This document shows, one piece after another, positions 1 through 7,944 of a stretch of 64,000 nt of DNA; position 1 is the stretch's first letter; each line of letters begins with the position of its first letter. Source of the stretch: Bacteroides acidifaciens (GTDB lineage Bacteria; Bacteroidota; Bacteroidia; Bacteroidales; Bacteroidaceae); the NCBI RefSeq assembly GCF_024623065.1, contig NZ_JANJZR010000011.1, positions 1 to 64,000 of the forward strand, written 5' to 3'. The position numbers were made by a program, and so were the translations under genes. A model generated the notes under the pieces. It searched no databases. It was not told where the DNA came from and saw only the letters and a program-made list of their open reading frames with translations.

Positions 1-8
1 TCGGACTG

Positions 9-41
9 CAAAGATAAAAACTTTTATTTATATGTTCCAAA
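9..41 (-). promoter_or_regulatory. Bacteroides promoter, leftward, probably for an rRNA operon
   Basis: On the minus strand a -33 TTTG (plus-strand CAAA at 38-41) is followed after 21 nt by a perfect -7 box TATCTTTG (plus-strand CAAAGATA at 9-16). It points out of the left edge of the window. Together with the second promoter at 136-167 it forms a tandem pair in about 160 gene-free bases, as seen upstream of Bacteroides 16S rRNA genes. The rRNA itself is not in the window, so the target is inferred. Confidence 0.6.
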
Positions 42-135
42 CTTTTTCGGAAGTTTTTTGTTTTTATCATCAAGCGGCCCTGCGCTTTGTCACTAAGTCA
101 TTTTATCAAGGCTTTCTTCTCTTGGAAAGCGGGTG

Positions 136-167
136 CAAAAGTAGTTCCTTTTGGGATACACTCCAAA
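136..167 (-). promoter_or_regulatory. second tandem Bacteroides promoter, leftward
   Basis: On the minus strand TTTG (plus-strand CAAA at 164-167), a 20-nt spacer and TACTTTTG (plus-strand CAAAAGTA at 136-143) match the Bacteroides consensus exactly. An A/T-rich stretch lies just upstream (170-200). The downstream transcript would start near GCACCCGC, resembling the tRNA-Asp promoter at 50868. It is read here as the distal promoter of a stable-RNA operon lying left of the window. Confidence 0.6.
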
Positions 168-339
168 TATATCAGGATCTTTTTTCGAAGTTTTTTTGAA
201 GGATTTTGCTAAAGTGTTGAAAGAGAATAATGTTGTAGAACATATTTTTTCAACAGTAGAGAAAGGGGCATGAGAATGAGCAAAGAAACAAAAGTAATAC
301 CAGACGCTTTGAAAGAACTTAAAAAAAGCATAGCTTTAG

Positions 340-1115
340 CACTCGTAAAGCACTGCTTTAGCATTAACAAAGCACTACCCTGTTAATAACAAGCGGGTAC
401 AGCAGGTACACTTTTTCGAGGCTCTATCACACACGCACGCGCGCGCTATATAATGCCCTTATCACCTGCATTAACAAACACGCTGTATACAATCAAGCGT
501 TTCAATCAAATGAGTGCAGTATTATTCCTAATTTATGAAGGGAGAAAGAGCAACAGGATATAAACAACAAGAACAGCAGAGAGCTCGCAAGATGAGGTAA
601 GGTCTTATAAAATTAGCAAGAGGAACCGCACCAAAATTTGTTTCATTTTAACGGGTAAGGAACAAAACCTAGTGTGGATGAACTTGTTCAAAACTGTGTG
701 GAGATGAATGAAAAATTGTTTTCAATTACTGATTCGCATAAGTAGAACATGAACTTTTGAGTCATAAGTTCCACCAGTTTCACCTTATCTCTGAAACATC
801 GATGGATAAGGAGATAGCGGCATTTCGACAATCAGGTGAAATCGATGAACGGCAATGATCTTATAGTGGCATTTATTATACTTTATTCATTAAGAAAGAG
901 GTAAGTTACACGGTGTTCCGTTATCAAATGATTCAGAACCGTGCGGAAATAAAACAAACTTTTGGTGCGGTTGCCCTGTTTGTCAATAGAAACCACTTAG
1001 TCTCAAGCGGTACTTTCTATACCTATTATACGCGCGCACGTGTGTGTGAGAAAATATGCAGTGTACCTACTGTACCTTTTGTACCCGCCGGGCTGTTCAT
1101 AACTTTTTTTGTGGA
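340..1115. repeat. two decayed repeat copies in inverted orientation
   Basis: The block around 385-450 (GTACAGCAGGTACAC, then alternating CACACACGCACGCGCGCG) reappears inverted at about 1028-1095 (CGCGCGCACGTGTGTGTGAG, then GTGTACCTACTGTACC). A second pair, near 628-655 (GCACCAAAATTTGTTTCATT) and 945-975, is nested inside it in the same inverted order. The arms differ in internal spacing, so they are old and degraded. An open frame of 76 codons from 913 crosses one arm and is not believed to be a gene. Apart from the promoters at the left edge I see no gene in 1-1160. Confidence 0.5.
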
Positions 1116-1160
1116 GGGTAGCTCTCACCTGGTTGACATCTGAAAAATATCCTCCTGCAT

Positions 1161-2339
1161 TTACCAGCCAGTCTCATCCCATCCGGCAGCCGAATACCAT
1201 TGCAAAGTCCTAAAATAAGTATTCCATTTTGAATACCTAGTATCCGGTATATAACACCCGATACCCGAATATATATCCGAATCTATATTCACCAATTTAT
1301 AATCGTCAACATAGTTCTTATATATAACTACCCTTTCCAATTGCTCTTCAAAATCAGAAGGAATATTATTATCAGTCAATTCACGCATAAAAGCTCGAAA
1401 ATCATATGCCGAATGATCCAAAGAAGACCTCCCATAACCATAATGGGCTTGAAAATAATCTATTTTTCTATTATCAAACTTAACCAGATTGTCCTGATAC
1501 TGCTTCATAATTGAACAAGTAATATTCGCCAATGCCGATATTTCATTCGTTTTTATCACCGCAATAGTACCCCACGAATAACTATATTCATTTTTATAGT
1601 AATCAATAAAGTCCTTTGCGACATTTATAGCATTCTGCTCTGAGTTATCCGCAGACAATAAATATTTCGTTATCTTGAAATAAGGAAAACCCGCACTCAT
1701 AACCTCTGCAGGAGAAAGAATTAAATAATCAGCAGTATTTCTTAATTCATAAGCAACCTCAACTTGAGACATTAAACAAGCGTCAAATAATATATAATCA
1801 AAATGAATACCTGATTGTTCTAAAGCTTTCGATAAATCAGGAATATGAATTTTAGCTCCATTGTCGTCACCAAAAGAACGGCTTTTACTATAGTCCGCAG
1901 GCAACCATCCGGTAGCATGAGAACCCAAAATCAGACTATACTTTTCAGCTGGACAGTAAGCCTCCACATCTTTCAATACATTAATTATCACCTCATTTGA
2001 TACTGAATTCTGGCTACTATAAGTTTTTATCACTTCTCTTTTACTGACAGAACCTTTGCCATCCACTTCATACTTAAACAGAGTCGGGACAGGAAACTCA
2101 CCTTTTCTACTGCCACCATCCCAATAAATTACAAATGTACCAGGAGACGTAACTTCGCTCAATCCTCGTTCAACTGATGCTATATTGTTATATATATCAT
2201 TACTGATATCATTGTCTCCAACAAGATACATCAAGACTGTTTTTACCGTTACTGGAACAGGAGTATCATCACCATCACAAGCTGATAAGAAAATCGACAA
2301 ACATACGAACAAAAGCGATAATATTTTAATATTTTTCAT
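1161..2339 (-). CDS. clostripain-family (C11) cysteine peptidase, lipoprotein
   Basis: The 392-residue product starts at MKNIKILSLLF, chosen because it opens a lipoprotein signal with lipobox FLSAC (Cys21). An upstream in-frame start would add 22 residues before the signal and overlap the promoter. The C11 catalytic dyad is visible as His141 in GSHATGW and Cys188 in LFDACLMSQ. Peptidases of this family cut after Arg or Lys and are often self-activated. Secreted members are common in gut Bacteroides. It is probably anchored on the periplasmic or outer face of the envelope. It has its own promoter directly behind the terminator of the preceding gene. Its natural substrate cannot be inferred. 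Confidence 0.88.
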   Translation of the reverse strand: MKNIKILSLLFVCLSIFLSACDGDDTPVPVTVKTVLMYLVGDNDISNDIYNNIASVERGLSEVTSPGTFVIYWDGGSRKGEFPVPTLFKYEVDGKGSVSKREVIKTYSSQNSVSNEVIINVLKDVEAYCPAEKYSLILGSHATGWLPADYSKSRSFGDDNGAKIHIPDLSKALEQSGIHFDYILFDACLMSQVEVAYELRNTADYLILSPAEVMSAGFPYFKITKYLLSADNSEQNAINVAKDFIDYYKNEYSYSWGTIAVIKTNEISALANITCSIMKQYQDNLVKFDNRKIDYFQAHYGYGRSSLDHSAYDFRAFMRELTDNNIPSDFEEQLERVVIYKNYVDDYKLVNIDSDIYSGIGCYIPDTRYSKWNTYFRTLQWYSAAGWDETGW

Positions 2340-2361
2340 AATATCTTCATGTTTAACGTGA

Positions 2362-2369
2362 CAAAGATA
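2362..2369 (-). promoter_or_regulatory. -7 box for the clostripain-like gene
   Basis: The minus strand reads TATCTTTG, a perfect TAnnTTTG, 22 bases before the chosen ATG. A TTTG lies 16 nt upstream, closer than usual and inside the preceding terminator hairpin, so the -33 assignment is uncertain. Confidence 0.55.
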
Positions 2370-2376
2370 AAAAAAT

Positions 2377-2400
2377 AAGAGATGCCAAACTGCATCTCTT
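2377..2400 (-). terminator. intrinsic terminator after the small exported protein gene
   Basis: A 9-bp perfect stem (AAGAGATGC / GCATCTCTT) with a 6-nt loop is followed on the minus strand by a run of seven T. It ends the transcript of the gene at 2422-2823. Confidence 0.85.
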
Positions 2401-2421
2401 ATCATATTAACAAATCAGTTA

Positions 2422-2823
2422 TTATTCTTCCGGTTTCGTAAAGCGGAACTTTTCACCATCAATCCGCGATACCGTTATTCTATTGCTCCGCTTATATTTA
2501 TTCAGGATTTTCGTTGCTTCCTTCTCCAGCTTCTTTTTGTTTTCGGAGAAGTAAATCATACAAGTACTATTCTGCTGCAATTGATTATCTTCTAAGAAAT
2601 TCTTCAACTGATAACTATATAATTCACGATGAGCCAAGAATCCTTCCTTGCTAACTTTTGCGCTGCCCAATATCTGAATGTCCGTAAAATAGACTACTGA
2701 ATCAGTGAATGAAGCAGAGATTCCAAAAGCATAAACAGGTTTAGAATGGTCCTTTTTTAAGGAAAAAGCGGAGCACATGGTAAACACAAGTGCGATGGCA
2801 AATAGTATTTTTACGTATTTCAT
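2422..2823 (-). CDS. small exported protein of unknown function
   Basis: This 133-residue protein begins MKYVKILFAIALVFTMCSAF, a typical signal peptide. The start was chosen for that reason over an ATG 11 codons upstream that overlaps the promoter. The mature part has no cysteine-rich, transmembrane or catalytic motif that I recognise. It ends in a Lys-rich region (KKKLEKEATKILNKYKR) and a short acidic tail. It is flanked by its own -7 box (2845-2852) and terminator (2377-2400), so it looks monocistronic. It is probably periplasmic. I cannot name a family. Confidence 0.75.
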   Translation of the reverse strand: MKYVKILFAIALVFTMCSAFSLKKDHSKPVYAFGISASFTDSVVYFTDIQILGSAKVSKEGFLAHRELYSYQLKNFLEDNQLQQNSTCMIYFSENKKKLEKEATKILNKYKRSNRITVSRIDGEKFRFTKPEE

Positions 2824-2844
2824 ATCATATAATTTTAATTGTGG

Positions 2845-2852
2845 CAAAGGTA
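2845..2852 (-). promoter_or_regulatory. -7 box for the small exported protein gene
   Basis: The minus strand reads TACCTTTG, matching TAnnTTTG, about 22 nt before the ATG. It sits immediately after the terminator of the preceding gene. No clear TTTG lies at the right distance. Confidence 0.5.
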
Positions 2853-2859
2853 ACAAAAA

Positions 2860-2875
2860 AGAGGAAACAACCTCT
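2860..2875 (-). terminator. short intrinsic terminator after the L,D-transpeptidase-like gene
   Basis: A 5-bp stem AGAGG/CCTCT with a 6-nt loop is followed on the minus strand by six T. It is short but well placed, 26 nt after the stop codon at 2901. Confidence 0.6.
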
Positions 2876-2900
2876 ATTTATCTTGAAGAAATAGCATTTC

Positions 2901-3521
2901 TTAGTCATAGATCCATAACAGGACGGGCTTCTTTGCTGCCTTGAGCAATATATCCACCTCTTTCATCACTTCATCGGAGATTACAGGACATCCCTGACTG
3001 ATGCCCAACGGAAGATGCATCGGATAAACTTCCGTTTCAGGCATAGGAGAATAAGAATGCAGGACAACAGTACGCTTGAAAGCATTATCATTTGTCGCTT
3101 CCAATCCATGCAACTTGTAATGTACATTGATTCCCCACTTGCTGTACGAACGTATCCCTACTTTATACTTCCCCAAAGAAGAGCAGTAACTCCCTTCCAC
3201 ATTGCTGAAAACAGGTTTGGAAACCGTACTGTTCTTACCGTATCCATGCGCACACAGACTAGCATATTTGATAGAATCCCCCTTCATATCCCATACAAAG
3301 AACCGCCTTCTTCCCGAATGCAGGCTGAAATCTACCAGGAAGCAGTAGTTCGTATTATATCCGTTTTTCGAACAATAAGCCTTTGCCGCCTGCGCTTTTT
3401 CACGCAAGCGCTGTTCGGTTTCAGCAGGTACGGCAGTTTTGGAGGCAGTACATCTCCCGTACGCCATTCCCCCCACTCCCAGGAGAATAAAAACAGACAG
3501 GATTAAAATAAACTTCTTCAT
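2901..3521 (-). CDS. L,D-transpeptidase-like (YkuD_2-type) exported protein
   Basis: The 206-residue protein has an N-terminal hydrophobic signal or anchor (residues 3-20). Its C-terminal half carries the conserved pattern of the murein L,D-transpeptidase catalytic-domain family: His155 in VVLHSYS and Cys178 in GISQGCP, where Cys is the expected nucleophile. Related enzymes form 3-3 peptidoglycan cross-links or attach groups to the stem peptide. Whether this branch is active on murein is inference. It lies downstream of the rpoD terminator and is followed by a small terminator, suggesting a single-gene transcript. Length fits the family. Confidence 0.8.
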   Translation of the reverse strand: MKKFILILSVFILLGVGGMAYGRCTASKTAVPAETEQRLREKAQAAKAYCSKNGYNTNYCFLVDFSLHSGRRRFFVWDMKGDSIKYASLCAHGYGKNSTVSKPVFSNVEGSYCSSLGKYKVGIRSYSKWGINVHYKLHGLEATNDNAFKRTVVLHSYSPMPETEVYPMHLPLGISQGCPVISDEVMKEVDILLKAAKKPVLLWIYD

Positions 3522-3574
3522 ATAACCAGCATAGTATTAAGATAGAACCAACAGCGGACGGTTATCAAATAAAA

Positions 3575-3623
3575 AGTCGCATAAGTACATTCTTCCATAA
3601 TGAAAAGTGCGACTTATGCGACT
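3575..3623 (-). terminator. rpoD terminator
   Basis: A 12-bp perfect inverted repeat (AGTCGCATAAGT / ACTTATGCGACT) with a 25-nt loop is followed on the minus strand by a T-rich run. It sits 37 nt past the rpoD stop codon. Confidence 0.8.
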
Positions 3624-3659
3624 CAAATTCTTTTTCTTTCAGAAACTGATATTTCTTAC

Positions 3660-4520
3660 TTATCCCAAGTAAGATTTGAGCAATTTACTACGATTACTTT
3701 GTCTAAGTCTTCTAATTGCTTTTTCTTTAATCTGGCGAACGCGCTCACGTGTGAGACCAAACTTATCGCCGATTTCCTCTAACGTCATTTCCTGTTGTCC
3801 GATACCGAAAAACATCTGAATGATTTCTTTTTCCCTATCGGTTAACGTAGAAAGAGCTCTATCAATTTCCCTCGCAAGAGACTCATTAACCAGAGAACGG
3901 TCCGCCATAGGTGAATCATCGTTCACCAACACATCCAGCAGGCTGTTGTCTTCTCCTTCCACAAAAGGCGCATCCACCGAAATATGACGGCCGGATACCT
4001 TCAGTGTATCAGAGATTTTATCAACAGGGATTTCCAGTTCGTCTGCCAACTCCTCGGGAGACGGACGCCGCTCGTTTTCCTGTTCGAACTTCGAGAAGGC
4101 TTTACTGATTTTATTCAGCGAACCTACCTGGTTCAACGGGAGACGAACAATACGCGACTGCTCTGCCAATGCTTGCAGAATAGACTGACGAATCCACCAT
4201 ACAGCGTAGCTGATAAACTTGAATCCACGTGTTTCATCAAACTTTTCGGCAGCCTTTATCAGTCCTAAATTGCCTTCATTAATCAAGTCAGGCAAACTCA
4301 AACCCTGGTTCTGGTACTGTTTGGCCACAGATACGACGAAACGAAGATTGGCACGTGTCAGTTTTTCCAATGCCACACGGTCACCCTTACGAATGCGTTG
4401 AGCGAGTTCTACTTCTTCCTCGACAGTAATCAGGTCTTCACGGCCGATTTCCTGCAAATACTTGTCAAGAGAAGCGCTCTCTCTGTTAGTGATACTTTTG
4501 GTAATCTTTAGTTGTCTCAT
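3660..4520 (-). CDS. rpoD: primary RNA polymerase sigma factor (Bacteroidetes sigma-A type)
   Basis: This 286-residue sigma-70 factor lacks the long N-terminal region 1.1 of proteobacterial RpoD, as is normal for the Bacteroidetes housekeeping sigma. Region 1.2 ([13 protein letters not shown]), region 2 with the core-binding and -10 recognition stretch ([46 protein letters not shown]), region 3, and region 4 with the helix-turn-helix ([20 protein letters not shown]) are all present. It directs recognition of the TTTG/TAnnTTTG promoters seen throughout this window. It is transcribed alone from the promoter at 4544-4577. The start is well supported by the family N-terminus [11 protein letters not shown]. 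Confidence 0.97.
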   Translation of the reverse strand: MRQLKITKSITNRESASLDKYLQEIGREDLITVEEEVELAQRIRKGDRVALEKLTRANLRFVVSVAKQYQNQGLSLPDLINEGNLGLIKAAEKFDETRGFKFISYAVWWIRQSILQALAEQSRIVRLPLNQVGSLNKISKAFSKFEQENERRPSPEELADELEIPVDKISDTLKVSGRHISVDAPFVEGEDNSLLDVLVNDDSPMADRSLVNESLAREIDRALSTLTDREKEIIQMFFGIGQQEMTLEEIGDKFGLTRERVRQIKEKAIRRLRQSNRSKLLKSYLG

Positions 4521-4543
4521 TCTTTTAAAACAGATTTGGAGTG

Positions 4544-4577
4544 CAAAGTTACGACAAATAATTTGTTAACATACAAA
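4544..4577 (-). promoter_or_regulatory. rpoD promoter (equivalent of the BT1311 promoter)
   Basis: On the minus strand a TTTG (plus-strand CAAA at 4574-4577) and a TAACTTTG -7 box (plus-strand CAAAGTTA at 4544-4551) are separated by 22 nt. From memory, the surrounding region, including the DegQ terminator upstream, corresponds to the B. thetaiotaomicron BT1311 promoter used as a constitutive promoter in Bacteroides. Confidence 0.8.
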
Positions 4578-4624
4578 ATTAAGTAACTTTTACACTAAAT
4601 TTTTCTACTAATAAAACAAAAAGA

Positions 4625-4651
4625 GATGCCGACAAGTTGTCTATCGGCATC
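4625..4651 (-). terminator. degQ/htrA terminator
   Basis: An 8-bp stem (GATGCCGA / TCGGCATC) with an 11-nt loop is followed on the minus strand by a T-rich run. It lies between the protease stop codon and the rpoD promoter. Confidence 0.85.
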
Positions 4652-4702
4652 CTTTTTCTAATTCATTAGCTTATCCCGTATCTTGTTACCTTATTTTATA
4701 CC

Positions 4703-6238
4703 TTATTCCTGAGTCAAATCAACTGCAAAGTATCCACGTTTACCGGAAGGGAATACACCTGTCAGGAACAATACCTGATTGGGTGACTTAACGGCAGCTT
4801 TCATTACTTCTTCAAGGTCGCTGACTTTGCGCATCGGCTGGTCATTAGCTCTGAGGATAATGAAACCTTTACGAACTCCTGCATCTGACATCTTACCGGA
4901 AGAAACTCCTGTCACTTGCAAACCGTAACCCAGATTCAATTGTTTCTTCAAATCATCCGGCAATTCTTTGAAAGCAGCTCCCAGGATTTCCATGCCTGTA
5001 TCCTTCACGATCTTGGTAGTACCTTGCTCGTTCTTCAACGTTACTTCAACGGTCTTTTCCTTCTTATCGCGCATCAGTTTCACTTTCACCTTATCACCCG
5101 GACGATGTTTTGCAAGAGCTTCCTGCAAGTCGGCCATATTGGATACTTTCTTATTATTCACACCGATAATTACGTCGTCCACTTTGATGTCAGCTCCTGC
5201 TGCAGAACCATTCTCTATGATTTCAGAAACCCATACTCCTTCTACAACACCCAGTTCTTTAGCTTTATCTGCCAGTGTCTTACCGGATTTATCAATCGGC
5301 TGACGGTCGTCCATCAAACTGCTACCGATAGAACCACCACGAATACCAAGCAATGCACGTTGTACTGTTCCGTATTGTTTCAGGTCGGCAATTACTTTTG
5401 TCATAATGCTGGTCGGGATAGCGAAACCGTATCCGGCATAAGCACCTGTCGGAGAAGAAAGCACCGAATTGATACCTACCAGTTCACCTCTGGCATTTAC
5501 CAGCGCACCACCACTATTCCCTTGATTGATAGCAGCATCCGTTTGGATGAATGATTCTATACCACCATTATATACACCCAGAGAACGGGCTTTTGCACTT
5601 ACGATACCGGCAGTTACAGTAGAGTTCAAATTGAACGGATTACCTACCGCCAATACCCACTCTCCTACTTTCAACGCTTCAGAGTCTCCTACCGGAATAG
5701 TCGGGAAATCATCACCTTCTATTTTTACCAACGCAAGGTCGGTGCTGGGGTCAGTACCAATCACGCGTCCTTTAAACTCACGGTTATCATTCAGTTTCAC
5801 ACTGATTTCATCCGCACCTTCAATCACGTGATTATTCGTTACGATATATCCATCCTTCGAGATGATCACTCCCGAACCAAAACCTACACGAGGTTGAGAC
5901 TGTATCTGACGCTGCTGTCCGCGTCCATCACCAAAAAAGAAATCGAAGATGTCCGGCGCTTGCTGAACTGTTCTTGTTTTAGCTTCTTGAGTAGACCTTA
6001 TATGTACGACAGCATGAAGCGAATTCTCCGCAGCCTGAGTCAGGTCAACAGGTTGAGCGTTCACAGCGTCAAAAGCAGCCAATTTGACATTGGGATTCTG
6101 CTTGAACATCTCATTGAAAGATGTCTCTTCAGCAGCTTCGTTAGATTGCAACAATTTGTAAGTTGTCAATCCTGCAACTCCTGAGCTAAGAAGAATGATT
6201 GCTCCTACTCCCAGAATGTTCTTTGTTGTCTGTTTCAT
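4703..6238 (-). CDS. degQ: Do-family periplasmic serine protease/chaperone (HtrA/DegQ)
   Basis: The 511-residue protein has an N-terminal membrane or signal segment (residues 8-27). A trypsin-like domain carries the full triad: His137 in TNNHVIEG, Asp167 in STDLALVK and Ser242 in GNSGGALV. Two PDZ domains follow (about 290-400 and 415-510). HtrA proteins degrade or refold damaged envelope proteins in the periplasm. The LA-loop region around 95-115 is Gln/Gly/Phe-rich, as usual. It has its own terminator at 4625-4651. Length is typical of DegP/DegQ. The choice between the names degP and degQ is not decidable from sequence alone. Confidence 0.95.
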   Translation of the reverse strand: MKQTTKNILGVGAIILLSSGVAGLTTYKLLQSNEAAEETSFNEMFKQNPNVKLAAFDAVNAQPVDLTQAAENSLHAVVHIRSTQEAKTRTVQQAPDIFDFFFGDGRGQQRQIQSQPRVGFGSGVIISKDGYIVTNNHVIEGADEISVKLNDNREFKGRVIGTDPSTDLALVKIEGDDFPTIPVGDSEALKVGEWVLAVGNPFNLNSTVTAGIVSAKARSLGVYNGGIESFIQTDAAINQGNSGGALVNARGELVGINSVLSSPTGAYAGYGFAIPTSIMTKVIADLKQYGTVQRALLGIRGGSIGSSLMDDRQPIDKSGKTLADKAKELGVVEGVWVSEIIENGSAAGADIKVDDVIIGVNNKKVSNMADLQEALAKHRPGDKVKVKLMRDKKEKTVEVTLKNEQGTTKIVKDTGMEILGAAFKELPDDLKKQLNLGYGLQVTGVSSGKMSDAGVRKGFIILRANDQPMRKVSDLEEVMKAAVKSPNQVLFLTGVFPSGKRGYFAVDLTQE

Positions 6239-6482
6239 GATTTATAATTCTTTAAATTGTTAATATTCGACATTGTTTTAACTTTTACGACGTTAAAATA
6301 ATAACAAATATCGTTCACTTATTCCACTTGTCACTTTTTTTTGTCCACTTTTAACAGAGAATATTTAGAGCTTAACAGCGGTTAACGACAGCACCTGACA
6401 AATTTACATTCGTTGTATGTCAGATGGCATTAACACTCTGACATTCAAACACCCACAGTAACCATCAGCTATCATTTACCAA

Positions 6483-7463
6483 CTATTTATAATAAGGATT
6501 ATTATCCGTAGTATTCATCCCCTTCTCCTTATTAATATAAGGTAGGAAGCGAACGGCAAAAAGCAGACGTTTCGTGTTGAACTCGTCATAGTTCTTATCC
6601 GCAGAGTTCATACTACTGATGTGCACATCGCCCAAAGCGTGGATAAACTGCTTATTACCAAGATAAATACCAACGTGAGAGATTCCTTCTTTACGCTCCG
6701 GAGTCGCTTTACGACCGAAAAACACTAAATCCCCCCGTTGTACATTGGCAAAATCAGGAGCAATCTCAATATGTTCGCCCACATAAGCCTGTTGAGACGC
6801 ATCTCTCGGAATAATAATATCATGCATAAAAAGCACGGTACGTACCAAGCCGCTACAATCTACTCCTTTGGAAGAGGTTCCTGCCCACAGATAAGGAACT
6901 CCCATCATCGAATAAGCAGTCGCAATGATACTTTCAACATCTTGTTTCAATGAAGCCCTCCATTTTGTTTCTGGTTGAGAAATAGATTTAGAGATGTATG
7001 CTTTCCGACCGTCAGGATAAGATACTTTGTAGAAACGCCCTTTGCTTCCCTCCCACTTCAGACGATTGCCTGCAACCACGTCGGACACAGGTTGAGAACT
7101 TTCATCCGGTTTTTCATACGCAAATCCGTAGTGCGAAGTAACCACTATCTTTTCCGCCCGGTTCCACTCATCATAACGTTCCTTCGACATGGGGGTAATC
7201 ACCATCCGGTGTACCCATCCGGTATAATCATCCGGTGTTTGTATCTCGTACCAACCGGTATATTGAAGCACTTTGACCGGCATCCCCAATAATGCCTGTG
7301 TACTCATGCCGGAAGTAAATTTGCCTTCTTCGCGCAAATTACAAACAGAGATATGCACTACCCCATAAGCAGAATCGGCAGGCATGGGACGTATTTCCTG
7401 TGCTTTCAAGCCGACTGCCGCAATCACCAGAAAACAATAGAAAAGGAGGATATTCTTCTTCAT
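6483..7463 (-). CDS. SH3-domain NlpC/P60 (C40) peptidoglycan peptidase
   Basis: This 326-residue exported protein has a signal peptide (1-21), one or two bacterial SH3-like modules (about 30-165, with WYEIQTPDDYTGWVH), and a C-terminal NlpC/P60 domain. The catalytic Cys203 (VDCSGLV), His263 (ISHVGIYLG) and His275 are present. Such enzymes are gamma-D-glutamyl-diamino acid endopeptidases that trim or recycle murein stem peptides. The architecture matches the crystallised Bacteroides/Parabacteroides YkfC-like enzymes. The promoter -7 box TACCTTTG lies at 7485-7492. It runs divergently from the RNase P RNA gene. Confidence 0.9.
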   Translation of the reverse strand: MKKNILLFYCFLVIAAVGLKAQEIRPMPADSAYGVVHISVCNLREEGKFTSGMSTQALLGMPVKVLQYTGWYEIQTPDDYTGWVHRMVITPMSKERYDEWNRAEKIVVTSHYGFAYEKPDESSQPVSDVVAGNRLKWEGSKGRFYKVSYPDGRKAYISKSISQPETKWRASLKQDVESIIATAYSMMGVPYLWAGTSSKGVDCSGLVRTVLFMHDIIIPRDASQQAYVGEHIEIAPDFANVQRGDLVFFGRKATPERKEGISHVGIYLGNKQFIHALGDVHISSMNSADKNYDEFNTKRLLFAVRFLPYINKEKGMNTTDNNPYYK

Positions 7464-7484
7464 TAAAATTCATTTTAATAATAG

Positions 7485-7492
7485 CAAAGGTA
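7485..7492 (-). promoter_or_regulatory. -7 box for the NlpC/P60 gene
   Basis: The minus strand reads TACCTTTG 21 nt before the ATG at 7463. No convincing TTTG is seen upstream, so this is a half-site call. Confidence 0.5.
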
Positions 7493-7519
7493 GAAATTAT
7501 TTCTATTTGTGGTACTTTC

Positions 7520-7552
7520 TTTGGCTAAAACAAAATAAATGACGTATTTTTG
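7520..7552 (+). promoter_or_regulatory. rnpB promoter
   Basis: TTTG at 7520-7523, a 21-nt spacer and TATTTTTG at 7545-7552 match the Bacteroides consensus. The RNA would start about 5-8 nt downstream, agreeing with the start of the RNase P fold. Confidence 0.8.
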
Positions 7553-7556
7553 CAGC

Positions 7557-7922
7557 CTAAAGCAGTTGGCCGGTCTGTCGCGTGCATGTTTCATGCAGGA
7601 GGAAAGTCCGGGCAACACAGAGCATCCTACTTCCTAACAGAAAGCTGTCCGCAAGGGTAGAGTAACGTAGAAGAAAATAACCGCCGCTCCTTTCAGGGAG
7701 AGGTAAGGGTGAGAAGGTGGGGTAAGAGCCCACCAGCCGCATGGTGACATGTCGGGCTGTACGTCTTAGGAGTTGTAAGGTCATGTAAACCGGCGTTATG
7801 AGAGTTGCTCGCTCCATGTCGGAGGGTAGACCGCTAAAGTGTCGTGGTGACACGCCACTCAGATAAATGACAGACACCTTATTTATATAAGGTACAGAAC
7901 TCGGCTTACAGGCTGACTGCTT
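7557..7922 (+). ncRNA. rnpB: RNase P RNA, catalytic subunit
   Basis: The conserved signature GAGGAAAGTCCGGGC occurs near 7599, and AGAGTAAC and GGGTAGACCGCT motifs follow in order. The 3' end carries the closing strand ACAGAACTCGGCTTACAGGC that pairs with the 5' P1/P4 region. The overall order and the length of about 365 nt fit a bacterial type-A RNase P RNA, which removes tRNA 5' leaders with the RnpA protein. Ends are approximate by a few bases. A T-rich tract follows, but the next gene begins only about 20 nt later, so some read-through into it is possible. Long open frames on the opposite strand here are spurious. Confidence 0.95.
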
Positions 7923-7944
7923 TTTCTTTTTAAAAATCTGATCC

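Noticed and set aside
913..1143. Open frame of 76 codons on the plus strand near the left end
   Set aside because: It crosses an alternating CG/TG repeat arm and has no family resemblance, start context or promoter. It is read as chance.
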